Shown here: positions 35,366 to 42,621 of the stretch, piece by piece
Position numbering within the stretch: the first letter of the stretch is position 1
Layout of the letters: the number at the start of each line of letters is the position of its first letter
Assembly (NCBI GenBank): GCA_030377945.1
Contig: JAUCGD010000005.1
Span: forward strand, 1 to 47,946
Source: Desulfobacterales bacterium HSG17
GTDB taxonomy: Bacteria; Desulfobacterota; Desulfobacteria; Desulfobacterales; Desulfococcaceae
DNA length: 47,946 bases
Direction: 5' to 3'
Position numbers and translations under genes: made by a program
The notes under the pieces: generated by a model
What the model saw: the letters and a program-made list of their open reading frames with translations, nothing else
The model's database searches: none
Told to the model about the DNA's origin: nothing

Positions 35366-36898
35366 CTAATCGTTTGAGGCCTGGTAATGGTCTAAAATGG
35401 CTTCCACCAATCCTTCAATGGTAAATTTTTCAGCTTCAATTTGCACGTCTAAACCATGTTCTGTCGCGGTTTGAGTGGTAATGGGGCCAATACTGGCCAG
35501 GATCACACCCTCTAAAAGAGCTTGCTTATCTGATCCGGACATCATCTCTATAAAATTTTCGACCGTGGATGAACTCGTAAACGTAATCAGATCCACTTTT
35601 TTTTCAGTCAGGGCGGTGATCAATTGCGACTTGCTTTCAGGTACGGTGTGGGTCTGATAACAGGCAATCTCATCAACGATTGCCTCCATTTTGGAAAGCT
35701 CCACCGGTATCACAGGCCTTGCTTTTCTAGCCCGTGGCAATAATACTTTTTTGCCTTTCATGTTTACATTTTGAAACGCCTCAACCACGGATTCCGCCCG
35801 GTAACTGTCAGGTAGAATATCACTGTTGATCCCAAAGCAGCGCAATCGATCCCGGGTGGCCGGACCAATAACGGCAATTTGGACGGAACCTATTACCCTG
35901 GCATCTAATCCGGCGGCAAATAAACGCTCAAAAAACGAATCCACCCCATTGACACTGGTGAAGATGATCCAGTCATAATCGGAAAGATTTCCAATGGCCG
36001 TATCCAAAGGACTAAAATCATCCGGGGGTATTATATTGATCATGGGACATACCATACAGTCCGTTCCATGGGCCTCAAGTTGTTCCACCAGGTTGCTGGC
36101 CTGCGCCCTTGAACGGGTGATTACCATACGCTTGCCCAGAAGGGGACGGTTTTCAAACCAGCGCATTTGTTCCCGCAATTGAACGACTTCACCCACAACG
36201 ATGATCGCCGGTGCTTTGATCCCGGCAGCCAGGACTTTTTCGTGAATAGTCGCCAATGTGCCCTGGACGGTTTTTTGTCTCGGGGTTGTGCCCCATCGCA
36301 CCACAGCAGTCGGTGTTTGGGGTGATTTTCCGGCATTTACAAGGTTGTCCCGGATATTGGGTAAATTCTTAATCCCCATTAAAAAAACCAGGGTGCCGAT
36401 GCCTTCTGCCAGGGCCGACCAGTTGATGGAGGATTCTTTTTTGGTGGGGTCTTCATGGCCGGTAATAAAGGCGACGCTTGACGTAAATCGCCGGTGAGTT
36501 AGGGGAATTCCGGCGTAGGCAGTGGCGGCAATGGGGGAAGTTACACCGGGAACCACTTCAAAAGAAATGTTTTCAGCCAAAAGAGCTTCGATTTCTTCAC
36601 CGCCGCGGCCAAAGATAAAAGGGTCACCACCCTTTAAACGTGCCACACAATGCCCCTGGTTGGCCTTTTCCACCAACAGGGCATTGATGCCTTCCTGGGA
36701 AAGGGTGTGATCCCCGCCTTTTTTGCCCACATAGATTTTTTCAGCGTTTTCCGGGGAAAATGCCAGGTGCTGAGGAGCGGCCAGGTAATCATAAATGACG
36801 ACATCGGCTTTTTGCATACATTTTTGGCCCTTGAGGGTGATTAAATCCGGATCACCGGGACCGGCGCCGATAAGATAGACCATACCTTTTTCATTCAT
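35366..36898 (-). CDS. cobA-hemD: Fused uroporphyrinogen-III C-methyltransferase / uroporphyrinogen-III synthase (CobA-HemD)
   Basis: The product is 510 residues. Residues 1-245 are a complete SUMT: VYLIGAGPGDPDLITLKG, ARLKGGDPFIFGRGGEE, VPGVTSPIAATAYAGIPLTHR, TLVFLMGI. Residues about 255-505 are HemD (RMVITRSRAQASNLVEQLEAHG, WIIFTSVNGVDSFF, LPRARKARPVIPVEL, ITFTSSSTVENFIEM). HemD closes hydroxymethylbilane to uroporphyrinogen III and SUMT methylates it to precorrin-2. The fusion thus points flux to siroheme, cobalamin and, in sulfate reducers, heme made via siroheme. The fusion is common in Desulfobacterota and Firmicutes. It lies 58 bases downstream of hemC in the same operon. Confidence 0.95.
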   Translation of the reverse strand: MNEKGMVYLIGAGPGDPDLITLKGQKCMQKADVVIYDYLAAPQHLAFSPENAEKIYVGKKGGDHTLSQEGINALLVEKANQGHCVARLKGGDPFIFGRGGEEIEALLAENISFEVVPGVTSPIAATAYAGIPLTHRRFTSSVAFITGHEDPTKKESSINWSALAEGIGTLVFLMGIKNLPNIRDNLVNAGKSPQTPTAVVRWGTTPRQKTVQGTLATIHEKVLAAGIKAPAIIVVGEVVQLREQMRWFENRPLLGKRMVITRSRAQASNLVEQLEAHGTDCMVCPMINIIPPDDFSPLDTAIGNLSDYDWIIFTSVNGVDSFFERLFAAGLDARVIGSVQIAVIGPATRDRLRCFGINSDILPDSYRAESVVEAFQNVNMKGKKVLLPRARKARPVIPVELSKMEAIVDEIACYQTHTVPESKSQLITALTEKKVDLITFTSSSTVENFIEMMSGSDKQALLEGVILASIGPITTQTATEHGLDVQIEAEKFTIEGLVEAILDHYQASND

Positions 36899-36956
36899 CG
36901 TATATTTGCCTTTTAAATTGGAGAACAGGGCGTATCAAAATATGGATTATCAAAAT

Positions 36957-37910
36957 CTATATCAATTCAGCCAGGATTTCTTCGCCACCGCTTGCCAGCA
37001 AAGATTCGGCCAGTGCAATTCCCAACGACTCACCCTGATCGATATCTCCGTCCATGACTTTTTTAAGTACCTTGGAACCGTCGGTCCGGGCCACTAGACC
37101 CGAAATAGAGATACGATTCCCTTTCTGCCGGACAGCATGGGCTGCTATGGGGACCTGACAACCGCCTTCCAGTCGATGAAGAAAGGCGCGTTCACAAAAA
37201 ACGGTCATGCGAGTGACACTGTCATCAAGGTGTTTTATCAGGGCATCAACTTGTGGGTCATTATTTCGGGTTTCAATGCAAAGGGCACCCTGTCCAACAG
37301 CGGGCAGCATTTCTAAAGCAGGAATAAAGGATTTGATTTGATCCCCATACCCGAGGCGGATCATTCCGGCAGCCGCCAGGATAATGGCGTCCAGTTTTAA
37401 ATCAGTGAGTTTTTGAAGCCTTGTTTGCAGGTTCCCCCGCAAGGGCTCTATTTGGATATCCGGCCGCAGGTGCAGAATTTGTGATGCCCGCCGCAGGCTG
37501 CTGGTACCCACCCGTCCACCTTTTGGCAGGGTTTGCAGGCTTTCAGCAGAATGGGAGACCATTACATCCAAGGGGTTTTCCCGCAAAGGTACGGCCCCGA
37601 TCATCAAACCGTCCGGAATGAGGGCGGGCATGTCTTTCATGCTGTGAACCGCCAAGTCAATTTCGCCGGCGAGCAACGCCTCTTCGATTTCCTTGACAAA
37701 AAGCCCCTTGCCCCCGACTTTGGCCAGGGGGACATCTAAAATTTTATCCCCTTTGGTTTTAATCACTCGCAGGGTCACATCCAAACCGTTATGGGCTTGC
37801 ATCAAAGCATTTTGGACCCATTCGGCCTGCCATAAAGCCAATTTGCTGCCCCTGGTACCGATGATTAATTGATTTTTCACGCGTTGGTTTTCCACCTGTT
37901 GATATTCCAT
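36957..37910 (-). CDS. hemC: Hydroxymethylbilane synthase (porphobilinogen deaminase)
   Basis: The product is 317 residues. ATG 37910 forms a TAATG overlap with the stop codon of the FmdB-like gene; an open extension upstream to 38063 would run inside that gene and is rejected. Features: GTRGSKLALWQAEWV, VHSMKDMPA (catalytic Asp of the active site), RVGTSSLRRASQI, RGNLQTRLQKL, and the cofactor-attachment Cys in LEGGCQVPIAAHA. It polymerises four porphobilinogens into hydroxymethylbilane, the substrate of HemD encoded next. It acts in the cytoplasm. Confidence 0.96.
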   Translation of the reverse strand: MEYQQVENQRVKNQLIIGTRGSKLALWQAEWVQNALMQAHNGLDVTLRVIKTKGDKILDVPLAKVGGKGLFVKEIEEALLAGEIDLAVHSMKDMPALIPDGLMIGAVPLRENPLDVMVSHSAESLQTLPKGGRVGTSSLRRASQILHLRPDIQIEPLRGNLQTRLQKLTDLKLDAIILAAAGMIRLGYGDQIKSFIPALEMLPAVGQGALCIETRNNDPQVDALIKHLDDSVTRMTVFCERAFLHRLEGGCQVPIAAHAVRQKGNRISISGLVARTDGSKVLKKVMDGDIDQGESLGIALAESLLASGGEEILAELI

Positions 37911-38140
37911 TAGTGGCCGCAGGAACCGCAGCTGGTGGCACTGCAACTGCCGCAGGATGAAGCCCCGGCAGAAGTTGAAACTGTTTCCCCCCCGGCTCCC
38001 TTGCTGAGAAAACCGCAGGCGGACATCATTCTCTTGATGTTTTTGCCATCGCAATGCTTGCATTCAGGGGTTTCACTACCAAAGACGATGCATTCAAAAT
38101 CTTTGCCGCAGTCATCGCAATGATATTCATAAATGGGCAT
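37910..38140 (-). CDS. FmdB family zinc-ribbon protein
   Basis: The product is 76 residues, behind TAGGAG. It starts MPIYEYHCDDCGKDFE, the hallmark of the FmdB/CxxC_CxxC_SSSS regulatory family, with a second pair in CKHCDG, which together can bind one zinc. The C-terminal tail is Ser/Gly/Cys-rich (SSCGSCSATSCGSCGH), adding four more cysteines in CxxC pairs. The function of the family is unclear; FmdB was first described as a putative regulator next to formamidase genes. It is the first gene of the hemC/cobA-hemD operon and its stop codon overlaps the hemC start, so it may be made in step with tetrapyrrole enzymes. Confidence 0.85.
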   Translation of the reverse strand: MPIYEYHCDDCGKDFECIVFGSETPECKHCDGKNIKRMMSACGFLSKGAGGETVSTSAGASSCGSCSATSCGSCGH

Positions 38141-38289
38141 ATCCTTCTCCTATTAAATCAGGTGTAACGCAAAAATTAATACCAAATGCCGGATAATCAA
38201 GTGCTTTCACCTGTCAAGGCATCGTTCAAACCGTTGTAAAAACATAGGGTCTTTGGCACAGGTTGCGGGCCATGGTCAATGCTTTTTCC

Positions 38290-39708
38290 CTATGGTTCGG
38301 ACGTGAAGAGTTTACTCACAGCGCTACCAATGTAATCCAGGTCATCATCAAAGATCGTTCGCAGGTCCATGATAAAACGATCATCTTCAATCCGGCCGAT
38401 GATGGGGGGGGAAGCTGCCCGCAGATATTTTTCAATCCGGGCGGTGGAGATCCGCGCGGATGAAATGGCAAGGCAGATGCTGGGTAATTTAAGGAGCGGC
38501 AAAGATCCGCCCCCGGCCTTGGAATCGGCTTTGATCTGGGTAAGGGCCAAATCTGGTAAATGCAATTGTTCCAAAAGGGTTTGTAATTGATCCGCCTTTT
38601 TTTGGATCTCATCAATGGGTTGTGTCAAAAGCCGCAGGGTGGGGATTTCCAAAAGGGCTTGGGCGTGGTTCCGGTAAAGGCGAAGAGTGCTCTCAAGGGC
38701 CGCAAGGGTCAACTTGTCGATTCGGAGCGCACGGTTTAAGGGGTTTTGCCTGATTTTGTCGATTATATCCGCTTTCCCGACAATGATACCGGCCTGTGGT
38801 CCCCCTAAAAGCTTGTCTCCGCTGAAGGTGACGACATCCGCACCATCGGCAACACTTTGTTGCACTGTGGTCTCCGGCGGAAAACCAAAGGCAGAAAAAT
38901 CGATCAGGGTGCCGGACCCCAAATCCTCCATGACCGGGAGACCTTGTGTATTCCCGATTTCCACCAGTTCTTTCACTGAAACGGATTTGGTAAAACCGAC
39001 CACGCTGAAATTACTGGTATGGACTTTTAACAACAGGGCGGTATTTGGGTTTACGGCAGTTTCGTAATCTTTGGGGTGGGTCCGGTTGGTGGTGCCGATT
39101 TCTTTTAAAATTCCGCCGCTTTTGGCCATAATATCCGGGACCCTGAAAGAGCCCCCGATTTCCACCAGTTCACCCCGTGATACAATGACTTCCCGGTCCC
39201 GGGCGATTGTTTCCAGGCACAGCAACACGGCTGCAGCATTATTGTTGACCACCATGACCGCTTCAGCCCCGGTTAATTCGATAATGATGTCCACCACCGC
39301 CTGGTAGCGGGAACCGCGTTTTCCCTGAGCGAGATCAAACTCCAGATTGGAATAATGGCCGCCGATGGTGGATAGGTTTTGCAGGGCAGGTTTGGCTAAA
39401 AGGCTTCGGCCCAGGTTGGTGTGAATCACAATTCCCGTGGCATTGATGCACCGGACTAATTTTGGGACCAGGGTCGTACGAACCCGTTTTTCGATACCTG
39501 CAATGACTTCCGCTTCCGCAAAATTTTCTGAAAGGTCCTTGTCTTGCAGAATTCGGGTGCGCAGGGAATCCAAGTGTGCCCGCACACAAACGGTTAGAAC
39601 TTGTATGGGAGTATCGGCAAATGCAACGGAGCTTTGGCAGGCCGCCAATATCCGATCAACACCCGGTATTTCTTGAAGTTTATTTTTTTGAGCGTCATTG
39701 AGTTGCAT
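38290..39708 (-). CDS. selA: L-seryl-tRNA(Sec) selenium transferase SelA
   Basis: With ATG 39708 the product is 472 residues, close to the 463 of E. coli SelA; upstream ATGs at 39759 and 39747 would add an unusual hydrophobic leader. None of the starts has a clear ribosome site. Motifs: NATGIVIHTNLGRSLLA, a NNNAAAVLL segment, SRGELVEIGGSFRVP, and the PLP-lysine Lys299 in FSGDKLLGGPQAG. SelA converts Ser-tRNA(Sec) to Sec-tRNA(Sec) using selenophosphate, so the organism decodes UGA as selenocysteine, as most sulfate reducers do for formate dehydrogenases and hydrogenases. SelB, the Sec tRNA gene and SelD are not in the window. Divergent from pyrF. Confidence 0.95.
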   Translation of the reverse strand: MQLNDAQKNKLQEIPGVDRILAACQSSVAFADTPIQVLTVCVRAHLDSLRTRILQDKDLSENFAEAEVIAGIEKRVRTTLVPKLVRCINATGIVIHTNLGRSLLAKPALQNLSTIGGHYSNLEFDLAQGKRGSRYQAVVDIIIELTGAEAVMVVNNNAAAVLLCLETIARDREVIVSRGELVEIGGSFRVPDIMAKSGGILKEIGTTNRTHPKDYETAVNPNTALLLKVHTSNFSVVGFTKSVSVKELVEIGNTQGLPVMEDLGSGTLIDFSAFGFPPETTVQQSVADGADVVTFSGDKLLGGPQAGIIVGKADIIDKIRQNPLNRALRIDKLTLAALESTLRLYRNHAQALLEIPTLRLLTQPIDEIQKKADQLQTLLEQLHLPDLALTQIKADSKAGGGSLPLLKLPSICLAISSARISTARIEKYLRAASPPIIGRIEDDRFIMDLRTIFDDDLDYIGSAVSKLFTSEP

Positions 39709-39812
39709 ATATTGTTCGCTATCTGTTAGCCATAGGTTAAACACCATAAAATAGGTCATTTATCTGATTTAGGCCTGTTTTTCAATGGATCATGCAAAAA
39801 GGGGACGGGTAA

Positions 39813-40553
39813 ATGGCGGTTCAGGATCAAGCCGGGAAAGAGCGGATTATATTTCCATTGGATGTGCCGGGCCTGGCGGAGGCGCAGCAATACGTTACGT
39901 CATTGGGCGACAGGGTTGGATTGTTTAAAGTGGGCCTGGAGCTTTTCATCAAATGCGGGCCGGATATCATTCGCATGATTCGTGATGAAAGCCGGGCCGG
40001 AATTTTTTTGGACTTGAAACTGCATGACATTCCCGTGACCGTTGAACGTGCCATGCGGGTGATTGTGGATCATGATATTGAAATGACGACGATTCATTGC
40101 GGTGAAAGCCTTTCCATGATGAAGGCGGCCGTAAAAGGCGCCGGCGGCAAAACCAATGTCCTGGGGGTTACCGTTTTGACCAGCGTGGGGATGAAGGATC
40201 TGTCCAAAATCGGGTTTGGATCGGAAATTTCTGGCAACATGCAAGAATTGGTGCTCATGCGCGCCCGGATGGTGTTTGAGGCCGGTTGCAACGGCGTGGT
40301 TTGTTCCCCCAAGGAAGTGGCCCAAATCAAGTTTCGTTTCCCAGAGACCTTTATGGCCGTCACACCCGGTATTCGGCCGACCTGGGAAAAGGTGGATCAG
40401 GATGATCAGAAAAGAACCATGACACCAGTAGAGGCCATCCGCGCGGGTTCGGATTACCTGGTGATCGGCCGTCCCATTCGCAATGCTGCAGATCCTTTGG
40501 CGGCCGCAGACCGCATTGCAGAGGAAATTGAAGGTGCGTTGGATGAAGGATGA
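39813..40553 (+). CDS. pyrF: Orotidine 5'-phosphate decarboxylase
   Basis: The product is 246 residues, behind a GGGGACGGG site. It is a type 1 OMP decarboxylase: IIFPLDVPGLAEA at the N-terminus, FLDLKLHDIPVTVERA holding the catalytic Asp-x-Lys-x-x-Asp signature, TPGIRP near the phosphate gripper, and YLVIGRPIRNAADP as the C-terminal phosphate-binding loop. It makes UMP from OMP, the last step of de novo pyrimidine synthesis. It is divergent from selA with about 100 bases between the starts. The stop is UGA, and the same frame stays open for 44 more codons afterwards; family length suggests the protein ends at UGA. Confidence 0.95.
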   Translation: MAVQDQAGKERIIFPLDVPGLAEAQQYVTSLGDRVGLFKVGLELFIKCGPDIIRMIRDESRAGIFLDLKLHDIPVTVERAMRVIVDHDIEMTTIHCGESLSMMKAAVKGAGGKTNVLGVTVLTSVGMKDLSKIGFGSEISGNMQELVLMRARMVFEAGCNGVVCSPKEVAQIKFRFPETFMAVTPGIRPTWEKVDQDDQKRTMTPVEAIRAGSDYLVIGRPIRNAADPLAAADRIAEEIEGALDEG

Positions 40554-40688
40554 TTGTATATTTCAACGGATGAAGCGTTTATTAAATATTACTTGTCCGA
40601 TACTGCAAGAACACGATTCCTGCCCTTAGGAAAAACCTATCCTGAAGATAAAACAAAAGAGTGGTTGGAAAATGGAATCCACCAATAA
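40554..40688 (+). CDS. Doubtful short frame directly after pyrF
   Basis: A TTG at 40554 stands right after the pyrF UGA, in the same frame, and opens 44 codons (LYISTDEAFIKYYLSDTA ... EWLENGIHQ) to a TAA at 40686-40688. The composition looks protein-like and GAAGGA lies just upstream, though too close to the TTG for ideal spacing. It could be a small coupled protein, a fragment of a lost gene, or chance. I do not recognise it. Confidence 0.25.
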   Translation: MYISTDEAFIKYYLSDTARTRFLPLGKTYPEDKTKEWLENGIHQ

Positions 40689-40709
40689 ATAAAAATGAGG
40701 AACCATACA

Positions 40710-41777
40710 ATGCAAAAGAATCTATATCGCAGACTGCAAGAACAACTGGATCAATATTCCGTGGGGTATCCGGCAACAGAATCCGGTATCGAGTTAGAGC
40801 TTTTAAAATTTCTTTTTTCCGAGGATGATGCCCAGTTGTTTCAGGCCTTGACCCCAATGCTGGAAAGCCCGGATGTTGTGGCGGAACGTCTTGCGCGGCC
40901 GATGGCCGAAGTGGCCGCGCAATTGGATGACATGGCCGAGCGAGGATTGCTGTTCCGGCTCAAAAAAGAAACTTCCGTACGTTACGGGGCCATTCCATTT
41001 GTCCACGGCATCTTTGAATTCCAGGTTAAAAACCTGAAAACTGATTTTGCGAAAATGGCCCGGCAGTATTTCGAAGAAGCTTTTGACAAGGCCATGCAGG
41101 CCAGTGCGGATTATTTTTTGCGGACCATCCCGGTCAACCAGTCGATTGATATCACCCGTAATGTGGCCGCCTATGATGATGCCGTGGAAATATTGAAAAG
41201 TAAGCCTTTTATTGTGGTTACGGACTGTATCTGCCGGAAAGCGGCGGATATCACCACCAGCGACTGCGGTAAACCCCTTGAGGCCTGTTTTATGTTCGGT
41301 TCCATGGGACAATATTACCTGGACCGCGAGATGGGGCGGAAAATTTCACTGGAAGAGGGAATCAGTATTCTGGAAAAATGCCGGGATGCCGGATTGGTTG
41401 TTCAGCCTGCCACCTCCCAAAATCCCACCGGCATGTGTAATTGCTGTGGGGATTGCTGCGGGGTGCTGCGTGCGTTGAACCAACACCCCAAACCCGCTGA
41501 GATGGTTTTTTCAAATTATTGGGCAAAAGTGAATGCCGAGGATTGTACCGGGTGTGAAACCTGTCTGGAACGCTGTCAGATGGAAGCCCTTAAAATGACC
41601 GAGGACGATATCGTCAAAGTGGATCACAATCGCTGCATCGGGTGCGGCCTGTGCATCGCGACCTGTCCAACGGAAGCCCTAAAACTGGTTCCCAAAGATG
41701 ATGCCGAAATTCGTACACCACCGGCCACTACTGCTGAGCAGATGCTTACCATGGCGCAAAAAAGAGGTATCCTTTGA
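40710..41777 (+). CDS. Ferredoxin-like protein with two C-terminal [4Fe-4S] motifs and extra cysteine clusters
   Basis: The product is 355 residues. ATG 40710 is chosen (GAGGAA 7 bases upstream); the ATG at 40695 would cover that site. The N-terminus (about 1-100) has a winged-helix-like shape. A middle domain holds the cysteine clusters TDCICRKAADITTSDCGK and MCNCCGDCCG. The C-terminus has two classic [4Fe-4S] motifs, CTGCETCLERCQMEAL and CIGCGLCIATCPTEAL. Proteins with this layout are common in anaerobic Desulfobacterota and annotated only as 4Fe-4S binding proteins. An electron-transfer role, perhaps combined with sensing through the N-terminal domain, is inferred. No partner dehydrogenase is adjacent, so its redox couple is unknown. 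Confidence 0.85.
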   Translation: MQKNLYRRLQEQLDQYSVGYPATESGIELELLKFLFSEDDAQLFQALTPMLESPDVVAERLARPMAEVAAQLDDMAERGLLFRLKKETSVRYGAIPFVHGIFEFQVKNLKTDFAKMARQYFEEAFDKAMQASADYFLRTIPVNQSIDITRNVAAYDDAVEILKSKPFIVVTDCICRKAADITTSDCGKPLEACFMFGSMGQYYLDREMGRKISLEEGISILEKCRDAGLVVQPATSQNPTGMCNCCGDCCGVLRALNQHPKPAEMVFSNYWAKVNAEDCTGCETCLERCQMEALKMTEDDIVKVDHNRCIGCGLCIATCPTEALKLVPKDDAEIRTPPATTAEQMLTMAQKRGIL

Positions 41778-41970
41778 ATCTAATGGTTTCGTAAAACCCA
41801 TTATCTTCATTTCGTTTAGAAAGGACTTTGGTGGACGATGAGAACACCTTGTCCTTTCTAACTTCTCGTGCCTTGATCTTGATTTCGCTAAATAACTCCC
41901 TCCAAACTTTCCAGATGGTTTTGTTACGAATGATACATCAGCGACCAGGACCTGGCCGCATTGATCACTT

Positions 41971-42129
41971 TCAACATCCAGGTTCGCCATGGTTGCCACA
42001 GCAGTTATCAAGTCGTAGAAGTTTTCTGAGATTGTTGTGCATGATCAGCCATAACTTACGATGCATAGGCATGGGCTTTTGCAGGTTGGAAAAGATGTCT
42101 CGAAGGTTAGGTTGTTTGTCTTCACACAT
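41971..42129 (-). CDS. Small protein ending CCGNHGEPGC (52 residues)
   Basis: The ATG at 42129 has a strong AAAGGAGG ribosome site 11 bases upstream. The product has an acidic, polar N-terminus (MCEDKQPNLRDIFSNLQ), a basic/aromatic middle (HRKLWLIMHNNLRKLLRL) that could form an amphipathic helix, and a C-terminal cysteine motif CCGNHGEPGC, with three Cys and a His that could bind a metal. I recall short uncharacterised proteins with CCGN/H-x-GEPGC tails from several anaerobic phyla; this was not checked. The gene is monocistronic, faces the ferredoxin-like gene, and lies downstream of the acs remnant on the same strand. Function unknown. Confidence 0.65.
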   Translation of the reverse strand: MCEDKQPNLRDIFSNLQKPMPMHRKLWLIMHNNLRKLLRLDNCCGNHGEPGC

Positions 42130-42348
42130 GGCGGATACTACCTCCTTTCAATCGATAAAGGGGAATTCCCTTTTTTTGCCTTAATGCTTGGTACTTTCTC
42201 TTTGTTCATATGATAAAGGCCAAATCATTGTTCATGAAACCCCCAGCCAATTCCTCATGTATCAGATAACTCGATTTAAAACATTACAATTTATTCTACA
42301 GATACAACAACCATTTTTATATATTCACTTGGGTCATCAGGCGACTAA
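42130..42348. other. AT-rich leader region upstream of the CCGNHGEPGC protein
   Basis: The only clear structure is the perfect symmetry AAAGGG-GAATT-CCCTTT followed by further T on the + strand, about 42156-42176. It is about 30 bases upstream of the small protein's ATG. It could be an operator for that gene or a short + strand terminator. Confidence 0.35.
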
Positions 42349-42459
42349 TTATTCATGGCGATGGATGATGTGTTCCACTACCGTCGGATCGGCCAGGGTG
42401 GAGGTGTCGCCAATGCTTTCATACTCGTTTGTGGCGATGGGTAGATTGCGGAGGATCAT
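42349..42459 (-). pseudogene. acs: Stranded 3' end of an acetyl-CoA synthetase gene
   Basis: On the - strand this short frame reads MILRNLPIATNEYESIGDTS then TLADPTVVEHIIHRHE and a TAA. It matches the very C-terminus of AMP-forming acetyl-CoA synthetases (family pattern RRILRNIA...YE-LGDTSTLADPSVV). Just before it the expected KTRSGKIMRR segment is disrupted, with a stop codon in frame, and nothing of the remaining roughly 600 residues is visible. The piece lies between the 31-residue protein after lysC and the CCGNHGEPGC gene. A deletion or rearrangement most likely removed the rest of the gene. Confidence 0.75.
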
Positions 42460-42512
42460 CGTGCCTTACACTTTTGGCCACCTTCCCGGATAGAGGTGAT
42501 GATTGAAGGCGC

Positions 42513-42608
42513 TCACGGGCTGAAAAACTGGCGAAATGCCCAGAGCGCAAAGATTAATATTCCCATGACCAACAGGAATAAGGACTGTTCCGGGGAAAAT
42601 TTTTGCAT
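42513..42608 (-). CDS. 31-residue single-pass membrane miniprotein after lysC
   Basis: The start codon lies 13 bases after the lysC stop. The peptide has a polar N-terminus (MQKFSPEQS), one strongly hydrophobic segment (LFLLVMGILIFALWAF) long enough for a membrane span, and a short RQFFSP tail. The ribosome site is weak (CCGGAAA). Similar very short membrane proteins are common and usually missed in annotation, and codon choice here looks normal. Cotranscription with lysC is likely from spacing. No function is proposed; it could also be the remnant of a longer protein. Confidence 0.45.
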   Translation of the reverse strand: MQKFSPEQSLFLLVMGILIFALWAFRQFFSP

Positions 42609-42621
42609 AAAATATTTCCGG

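Noticed and set aside
37911..38063. Longer HemC N-terminus from 38063
   Set aside because: The extra segment lies inside the FmdB-like gene in another frame, and HemC proteins start close to the GTRGSKLA motif. The TAATG overlap at 37910 explains initiation.
41780..41805. Weak inverted repeat AATGGTTT/AAACCCATT after the ferredoxin-like gene
   Set aside because: It has a bulge, a very small loop and no T run, so it is not convincing as a terminator.
41679..42011. 110-codon frame on the - strand against the ferredoxin-like gene's 3' end
   Set aside because: Half of it is antisense to a convincing ferredoxin-like gene, and it overlaps the better supported CCGNHGEPGC gene in another frame.
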